From NCBI RefSeq assembly GCF_001305595.1, contig NZ_CP012403.1, positions 704,501-768,500 of the forward strand: 64,000 nt of DNA, read 5' to 3'. This document shows, one piece after another, positions 57,997 through 64,000 of the stretch; the stretch's first letter is position 1, and each line of letters opens with the position of its first letter. Both the position numbers and the translations under genes were made by a program. The stretch is from Azospirillum thiophilum (GTDB lineage Bacteria; Pseudomonadota; Alphaproteobacteria; Azospirillales; Azospirillaceae). The notes under the pieces are model-generated. The model saw only the letters and a list, made by a program, of their open reading frames with translations. It was not told where the DNA came from and searched no databases.

Positions 57997-59478
57997 ATGT
58001 CTGACTACGCCATCAGCGATCTGGCCATCAGCGATCTGGTCATCGTCGGCTGCGGCATCGCCGGGCTCTCGGCGGCGGTGACGGCGCTGCAGGCCGGCCT
58101 GTCGGTCACCCTGTTGGAGCGGGCGCCCGAGGAGGATTTCGGCGGTAACTCGCGCTGGACCGAAGCCTATATGCGGATGAAGAACGATTCCGAGATCGCC
58201 GACGATTTCGAGGAGCATTTCGCCGCCAACGCCGGGCTGAACATTGACCCCAACGTGCTGGCCGCCGCCGCCGAGCCCTACGAGCATTGGCCGGACTATG
58301 TGAAGGCCCACCCCTTTCCCGATCCGGAGGTGATCTCCCGCTTCGCCGAGCGGGTGCCGCCGACCATCGCCTGGCTGAAGGGCTTCGGCCTGCGTTTCGA
58401 ACCGCAGCCGATCTATCTGCTGACCCAGAACACCCAGCGCATCGCGGCGCAGGGCGGCGGCCTTGCCATGATCGAGCGCCTGATGGCCGAGGCGAAGGCG
58501 CTCGGTGCCCGCGTGCTCTACCGCACCACGGCGCTCGGTCTGTTGCGTGACGAGGAGGGCCGTATCGGCGGCGTTCACGCTACCGGGACGGACGGACTGC
58601 GCGTCGCCATCCGCGGCCGTTCGACGATCCTGGCCTCCGGCGGCTATCAGGGCAATCCGGAGATGATGACCCGCTACATGGGCCAGCGTGCCAAGCATGT
58701 GCGGCCGGTGGCGCGCGGCGGCTACTACAACCGCGGCGAGGGCATCCGCATGGCGCTCGACGCCGGGGCGGCGCCGGCCGGCGATTTCGGCTCCTACCAT
58801 GCCGAGCCGGTCGACCCCCGCTCCCGCCAGCCGGAAGCGGTGATCTTCATCTGGCCCTATGGCGTGCTGGTCAACAAGCGCGGCGAGCGCTTCCTCGACG
58901 AGGCGCCGGGAACCGCCGACGCGACCTACGACCACATCACCCGCATCGTCGCCGACCAGCCGGACGGGATCGCCTATGTCCTGTTCGACGATCAGGTCGA
59001 GGACATCCCGCGCTGGCGCACCAGCATCCGCAGCGACGTGCCGGCCATCGAGGCGCCCACCCTCGACGCCCTGGCCGAGAAGCTGGGCCTGCCGCGGGAG
59101 GCCACGATGGCGACGGTCGCCGCCTACAACGCCGCCTGTCCGGCCGACGCCGCCCGCTTCGACCCGACGCGGGTGGACGGGCTGGCGACCACCGGGCTGA
59201 GCCCGGCCAAGACCAACTGGGCGCGCCCGCTGGTCAAGGGGCCGTTCCGCGCCTTCCCCATCGTATCCGCCAACTGCTTCACCTTCGGCGGGCTGAAGGT
59301 GGATTCCGACGCCCGCGTGCTGGACGGCAACGGGCGGCCGATGCCGGGACTCTATGCGGCGGGCGAGACGGTGGGCCTCTACCACCAGGTCTATACCGGC
59401 TCGACCTCGGTCCTGCGCGGCGCCGTGTTCGGGCGGTTGGCCGCCCAGCATGCCGCCGCGTCCAGGGACGCCGGCTGA
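57997..59478 (+). CDS. FAD-dependent dehydrogenase, tricarballylate dehydrogenase (TcuA)/fumarate reductase-like
   Basis: 493 residues. FAD-binding motif VIVGCGIAGLSAAV with GGNSRW following; a long middle part as in succinate dehydrogenase/fumarate reductase flavoproteins; FGGLKVDSDARVLD and GLYAAGETVG near the end. Similar enzymes include TcuA, which oxidises tricarballylate to cis-aconitate, and 3-ketosteroid dehydrogenases. ATG 57997 is chosen over 57979 because GGAGGAA lies 6 bases before it. The N-terminus carries a 15-base tandem duplication (58009..58038) that repeats AISDL. In this operon it probably introduces a double bond into the transported acid or its CoA ester. Cytoplasmic; no signal peptide. 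Confidence 0.85.
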   Translation: MSDYAISDLAISDLVIVGCGIAGLSAAVTALQAGLSVTLLERAPEEDFGGNSRWTEAYMRMKNDSEIADDFEEHFAANAGLNIDPNVLAAAAEPYEHWPDYVKAHPFPDPEVISRFAERVPPTIAWLKGFGLRFEPQPIYLLTQNTQRIAAQGGGLAMIERLMAEAKALGARVLYRTTALGLLRDEEGRIGGVHATGTDGLRVAIRGRSTILASGGYQGNPEMMTRYMGQRAKHVRPVARGGYYNRGEGIRMALDAGAAPAGDFGSYHAEPVDPRSRQPEAVIFIWPYGVLVNKRGERFLDEAPGTADATYDHITRIVADQPDGIAYVLFDDQVEDIPRWRTSIRSDVPAIEAPTLDALAEKLGLPREATMATVAAYNAACPADAARFDPTRVDGLATTGLSPAKTNWARPLVKGPFRAFPIVSANCFTFGGLKVDSDARVLDGNGRPMPGLYAAGETVGLYHQVYTGSTSVLRGAVFGRLAAQHAAASRDAG

Positions 59479-59509
59479 GCACTCAATAAAGAACCTTCGG
59501 GAGGACATC

Positions 59510-60739
59510 ATGAACCGTTACGCCGTGACGGCGGCCGTCGCCGCCTGCCTGCTCGCCCAGACCTTGCCCCAACCGGCGCTTGCCCAAGGCGCGGCCTACA
59601 GCGACGGCAAGATCAAAATCGGAATCCTGACCGATCTGTCGGGCCAGCTGTCCGACAGCACCGGGCAGGGTTCGATCACCGCGGCGCAGATGGCGGTGGA
59701 GGATTTCGGCGGCGCTATCGGCGGCACGCCCATCGAACTGATCTTCGCCGACCACCAGAACAAGGCCGACGTCGGTGCCTCGACGGCGCGGCGCTGGTAC
59801 GACGTCGATCAGGTCGACGCCATCATCGATGTGCCGAACTCCGCCGTGGCGCTGGCGGTGCAGCAGATCACCAAGGAGGCGAACCGCGTCGCCATCTTCT
59901 CCTCGCCGGCCAGCTCCGACCTGACCGGCAAGGCCTGCACGCCGAACGGCATCCACTGGACATACGACACCTATGCGCTGGCCCATGTGACCGGCGAGGC
60001 GGTGGTGGCCTCGGGATTGGACAGCTGGTACTTCCTGACCTCCGATTATGCCTTCGGCCATGCGCTGGAGCGCGACACCGGCGCCGTCGTCGAAAGCCAG
60101 AAGGGCAAGGTGCTGGGAAGCGTCAGGATGCCGGCCAACAATGCCGACTTCTCTTCCTTCCTGCTCCAGGCCCAAGCGTCGCCGGCCAAGGTCGTGGCGC
60201 TCGCCACCGCCGGGGCCGACACCCAGAACGCCATCAAGCAGGCGGCGGAATTCGGACTCGGCCAATCCGGCAAGAACATCGTGGCGCTGCTGCTCGCCAT
60301 CAGCGAGGTCCACGCGCTGGGCCTGCCATCGACGCAGGGCATCATGCTGACGACGCCCTTCTACTGGGACATGAATGACGACACGCGCGCCTTCTCCAAG
60401 CGCTTTTTCGAGAAGCGCAAGGCGATGCCGACCTTCTACCAGGCCGGCGTCTACGGTGCGGTCAGCCATTATCTGAAGGCGATCAAGGCAGCCGGAACCG
60501 ACGCCGCCCCCACCGTCATGAAGACGATGAAGGCGACGCCGGTGAACGACTTCATGACGAAGAACGGCACTGTGCGCGAGGACGGCCGGGTGCTGCGCGA
60601 CATGTCTCTGTTCCAGGTCAAGACCCCGGCCGAGTCCAAGGCGCCCTGGGATTATTACAAGCTGGTCCGCAGCGTTCCCGCCGACCGCGCCTTCCGGCCG
60701 CTGTCGGAGAGCGAATGCCCTCTGGTCAAGAAGATGTGA
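59510..60739 (+). CDS. Liv-type ABC transporter substrate-binding protein
   Basis: 409 residues with a cleavable signal peptide (about 1-25, ending ALAQG) and the type I periplasmic-binding fold of the branched-chain amino acid group: KIGILTDLSGQLSDSTGQG, ADHQNKADVGASTARR, then DSWYFLTSDYAFGHALERD. GGGAGG precedes the ATG. Proteins of this group bind amino acids but also many organic and aromatic acids, so the operon context (CoA transferase and others) points to a carboxylate ligand. It supplies the ATPases at 61990..63487 and the permease at 63509. A second citrate-synthase-like gene is placed between it and the ATPase genes. Confidence 0.92.
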   Translation: MNRYAVTAAVAACLLAQTLPQPALAQGAAYSDGKIKIGILTDLSGQLSDSTGQGSITAAQMAVEDFGGAIGGTPIELIFADHQNKADVGASTARRWYDVDQVDAIIDVPNSAVALAVQQITKEANRVAIFSSPASSDLTGKACTPNGIHWTYDTYALAHVTGEAVVASGLDSWYFLTSDYAFGHALERDTGAVVESQKGKVLGSVRMPANNADFSSFLLQAQASPAKVVALATAGADTQNAIKQAAEFGLGQSGKNIVALLLAISEVHALGLPSTQGIMLTTPFYWDMNDDTRAFSKRFFEKRKAMPTFYQAGVYGAVSHYLKAIKAAGTDAAPTVMKTMKATPVNDFMTKNGTVREDGRVLRDMSLFQVKTPAESKAPWDYYKLVRSVPADRAFRPLSESECPLVKKM

Positions 60740-60821
60740 GCGGCACCCCGCAGGGCACCGGCCCCTGGCGATGCATAACTGATGGTAATGCGCCGCTTAC
60801 ATAAACGAAGTTGAGCCGGAG

Positions 60822-60854
60822 GGCGGATTGCTTAGGATTTCCATCGAATCCGCC
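60822..60854 (+). other. Hairpin-forming inverted repeat in the operon, between binding protein and next gene
   Basis: GGCGGATT, 17 bases, AATCCGCC in the 159-base gap after the binding-protein gene. There is no following T run, so it is not a clear terminator. Hairpins after binding-protein genes often protect that part of the mRNA and raise its level relative to membrane components, a plausible role here. Confidence 0.4.
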
Positions 60855-60898
60855 GCAGCCCTTCCGGCGGTGGCGCCCCTCACCCCTTACCGGACAGC

Positions 60899-61993
60899 AT
60901 GACGATGGAGCGGATATCGGCCGCCGATACCAGCCTGAGCGGGGGCGACCCGGCGACGGGCGAGATGGTGATGCGCGGGCATCGCCTGCCCGACCTGATC
61001 GACCGCTCCTATGAAGAGGTCGTGGCGATCCTGTGGGATGCGGAGATCCCGGCGCGGATGAGCCTGGATGCGTTGGGAGCAGCGAGATGCGACGCCTTCG
61101 CGCGGCTGTCTCCCCGTTTCGCGGTGATGCCGTCCGATCTCACCGTGATCGAGCTTCAGCGCTGGCTGCTGGCCTCGCTGCCGGGGGCTGCGATGACGCC
61201 GCTGCTGCTGGTGGCCGGGACCGCCGTCGCCGCCGCTTCGGCCATCCGGCTGGTTCGCGGTCAAGCTCCGGTGGCGCCGGACCGCTCCCTGCCGCATGCA
61301 GCCGACCTGCTGCGCATGATCCATGGTGCCACCCCAGGCGAGACGGAAACGCGGATGCTGGACCGTTATCTGGTCGCCATGGTCGATCATGGTGTGAACG
61401 CCTCGACCTTAACGGCCCGCGTGGTCGCCTCGACCGGGGGCGGCTTGTCGGCCGCCGCGTTGGCGGCACTGGGCGCGCTGGAAGGACCGCTGCATGGTGG
61501 CGCACCGGGGCTGGTCCTCGACATGCTGGACGCCATCGGCAAGGCAGACCATGCGGAAGACTGGGTGGTGGCCGCGCTCGCCCGGGGGGAACGCCTGATG
61601 GGCTTCGGGTCGCGGGCCTACCACATCCGCGATCCACGCGCGGACATCATGAAGGACAGCGTGCTGGCGCTGCAGCGGTCCGGCGCGAGCTGGGCGCCCG
61701 ATGGTCGGCTCGCCTTCGCCGAAACGGTCGAGCGGACGGTGCTGTCGGTGATGGCATCGCGGCGTCCCGACCGGCCCCTGCACACCAATGTGGAATTCTA
61801 CGCCGCCCTGCTGCTGGAGGCGCTCGGTGTGCCGCGGGCCGGCTTCACCCCCCTCTTCGCGGCCAGCCGCGCGGCTGGATGGGCGGCGCATGTGCGCGAA
61901 CAGGAACGGACCGGGCGCATGCTGCGACCGACATCACGCTATGTCGGTCCGCCGCCGGTCGACCGACCCAAGACCGGGAAAGAACAGGAATGA
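60899..61993 (+). CDS. Citrate synthase-like protein with altered catalytic positions
   Basis: 364 residues, full-length citrate synthase fold: GPLHGGAPGLV with His199 conserved, MGFGSRAYHIRDPRADIMK, LHTNVEFYAALLLEALGVPR and an ending AGWAAHVREQE like that of bacterial citrate or methylcitrate synthases. Two catalytic positions differ from classical enzymes: the His of G-F-G-H-R is Ser238, and the Asp of N-V-D-F-Y is Glu299. It may be a lyase or a synthase for another acyl group, or a non-catalytic partner of the paralogue at 55877. ATG 60899 is taken; ATG 60905 is equally possible, with no strong ribosome site for either. It overlaps the ATPase gene by ATGA, so it belongs to the operon. Confidence 0.8.
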   Translation: MTMERISAADTSLSGGDPATGEMVMRGHRLPDLIDRSYEEVVAILWDAEIPARMSLDALGAARCDAFARLSPRFAVMPSDLTVIELQRWLLASLPGAAMTPLLLVAGTAVAAASAIRLVRGQAPVAPDRSLPHAADLLRMIHGATPGETETRMLDRYLVAMVDHGVNASTLTARVVASTGGGLSAAALAALGALEGPLHGGAPGLVLDMLDAIGKADHAEDWVVAALARGERLMGFGSRAYHIRDPRADIMKDSVLALQRSGASWAPDGRLAFAETVERTVLSVMASRRPDRPLHTNVEFYAALLLEALGVPRAGFTPLFAASRAAGWAAHVREQERTGRMLRPTSRYVGPPPVDRPKTGKEQE

Positions 61994-62749
61994 CCACCGG
62001 AGCCACCGACGACATCATCCTGGAAGCGCGCAACCTGACGAAGGAGTTCAAGGGCTTCGTCGCGGTCAAGGAGGTGAACCTGCAGGTTCGCCGCGGCACC
62101 ATCCATGCGCTGATCGGCCCGAACGGCGCCGGCAAGAGCACGGTGTTCAACCTGCTCACCAAGTTCCTGACGCCCACCCGCGGCCAGATCCTCTACAAGG
62201 GCCGCGACATCACCCGCACCAAGCCGGCCGACATCGCGCTGATGGGCTTGGTGCGGTCCTTCCAGATCTCGGCCGTCTTCCCGCATCTCAGCGTGCTGGA
62301 GAATGTCCGCGTCGCGCTCCAGCGCCCGCTCGGCACCAGCTTCCATTTCTGGAAGTCGGAGTCGTCGCTCTACGACCTGCACGATCGCGCGCTGGAGCTG
62401 ATCGAGGCGGTCAACCTCTCCCCCTGGGCCGGGCACACCGCTGCCGAGCTGCCCTATGGCCGCAAGCGGGCTCTCGAGATCGCCACCACCCTGGCGCTCG
62501 ACCCCGAGGTGATGCTGCTCGACGAGCCGCTGGCCGGCATGGGCCATGAGGACATCGAGGGCACCGCGGCCCTGATCAAGCGCGTCGCCGCCGACCGCAC
62601 CGTGCTGATGGTCGAGCACAACCTGTCTGTCGTCGCCCATCTCTCCGACACCATCACCGTGCTCCGCCGCGGCGAGATCCTCGCCGAGGGGCCCTACGAG
62701 GTGGTGTCGAAGAACCCGCAGGTGATGGAAGCGTATATGGGGACCGGAC

Positions 62750-62757
<8 letters not shown>
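61990..62757 (+). CDS. livG: Liv-type ABC transporter ATPase (LivG-like)
   Basis: 255 residues. Walker A GPNGAGKST at 43-51, Q-loop RSFQISAVFPHLSVLENV as in LivG, Walker B EVMLLDEPLAGMG, switch MVEHNLSVV. One departure is that the usual LSYGQQR signature reads LPYGRKRALEIA, a form common in LivG proteins. It pairs with LivF as one of two ATPases of the importer. It is coupled on both sides by overlapping codons. Confidence 0.93.
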
Positions 62758-63487
<730 letters not shown>

Positions 63488-63508
63488 GCGGGAGACGAGA
63501 GACCCACC

Positions 63509-64000
63509 ATGTCCCATCTGCTCGGCATTCCGCCGCAGGCCCTGTTCGGCCAGCTGCTGCTCGGCCTGATCAACGGCTCCTTCTATGCGCTGCTCAGCCT
63601 CGGGCTGGCGGTGATCTTCGGCATGCTCAACGTCGTCAACATGGCGCATGGCGCCTTGTACATGGTCGGCGCCTTCGTGGCGTGGCTGCTGCTGAGCCAT
63701 GCCGGCATCGGCTATTGGGGGGCGCTGGTGCTGGCGCCCCTGGTGGTCGGCGCCGTCGGGCTGGTGCTGGAACGCACGATGCTGCGCCGGCTCTACAAGG
63801 TCGACCATCTCTATGGGCTGCTGCTGACCTTCGGGCTGGCGCTGATCTTCGAGGGCGCCTTCCGCCACCAGTATGGCGTGTCGGGCCAGCCCTATCCGAT
63901 CCCGGACCTGCTGAAGGGCGGCACCAACCTGGGCTTCATGTATCTGCCGACATATCGCGGCTGGGTGGTGGCGGCCTCGCTGCTGGTGTGCCTGGGCACC
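63509..64000 (+). CDS. livH: Liv-type ABC transporter permease (LivH-like), 5' part
   Basis: 164 codons are visible and the frame runs off the right edge. The sequence opens with a hydrophobic helix (QLLLGLINGSFYALLSLGL) followed by FGMLNVVNMAHGALYMVGAF, the LivH-family signature, and further membrane segments. It begins 21 bases after the LivF stop, preceded by GGGAGACGAGAGA. The partner permease (LivM) is expected just beyond the window. Confidence 0.93.
   Translation, partial: MSHLLGIPPQALFGQLLLGLINGSFYALLSLGLAVIFGMLNVVNMAHGALYMVGAFVAWLLLSHAGIGYWGALVLAPLVVGAVGLVLERTMLRRLYKVDHLYGLLLTFGLALIFEGAFRHQYGVSGQPYPIPDLLKGGTNLGFMYLPTYRGWVVAASLLVCLGT

Noticed and set aside
58009..58038. 15-bp tandem duplication at the start of the FAD dehydrogenase as a regulatory repeat
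   Set aside because: It stays in frame and only repeats AISDL before the FAD motif; most simply a harmless small duplication.

Overview
The window is very GC-rich, densely coded DNA from a free-living proteobacterium. Gene types and codon bias fit an alphaproteobacterium of the Azospirillum/Rhodospirillales kind. That is an inference from style and content; no rRNA or other phylogenetic marker is present. Two unrelated blocks meet near position 53,400.

Block 1 (1..53,397) is one siderophore locus. It opens with a Fhu-type ferric-siderophore importer (fhuD tail, fused fhuB, siderophore reductase, fhuC). A biosynthetic operon follows: MbtH-like protein, type II thioesterase, SyrP-like Asp beta-hydroxylase, and three NRPS genes at 6,948..28,119, each overlapping the next by ATGA. 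A 30-bp perfect palindrome separates this operon from a convergent SyrD/PvdE-type peptide exporter. Next come a FecR-like anti-sigma regulator broken by a frameshift at a G7 tract, a PvdS-type iron-starvation promoter (TAAAT-N16-CGT), and a single 17.8-kb NRPS gene (31,378..49,191). An alpha/beta hydrolase, a TonB-dependent receptor with a signalling (STN) domain, and a PvdS/FecI-like ECF sigma factor under a Fur-box-like palindrome close the block.

The assembly line reads: FAAL-ACP / C-A(Thr, with embedded methyltransferase)-T / C-A(Asp)-T-C-A(Ser)-T / C-A(basic?)-T-E-C-A(?)-T / C-A(x)-T-E-C-A(Ala)-T-E-C-A(Ser)-T-E-C-A(x)-T-TE. It predicts an N-acylated nine-residue peptide, roughly acyl-(N-Me)Thr-(beta-OH)Asp-Ser-D-X4-X5-D-X6-D-Ala-D-Ser-X9, where X6 and X9 share one specificity code (DGEACGGVT). 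I do not recognise this as a described siderophore. The NRPS genes carry long, nearly identical DNA repeats (1.5 to 2.8 kb), including an A domain whose substrate-binding core appears to have been exchanged while its C-terminal half stayed the same.

Block 2 (53,423..64,000, continuing beyond the window) is a catabolic operon behind a divergent IclR regulator. It contains an aldehyde dehydrogenase, a citrate-synthase/citryl-CoA-lyase-like protein, a class III CoA transferase, a TcuA-like FAD dehydrogenase, a Liv-type substrate-binding protein, a second citrate-synthase-like protein with altered catalytic residues, two Liv ATPases and the start of a Liv permease. Together these suggest uptake, CoA activation, oxidation and C-C cleavage of an organic acid whose identity cannot be read from sequence.

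No tRNA, rRNA, insertion sequence, CRISPR array or phage element was found.
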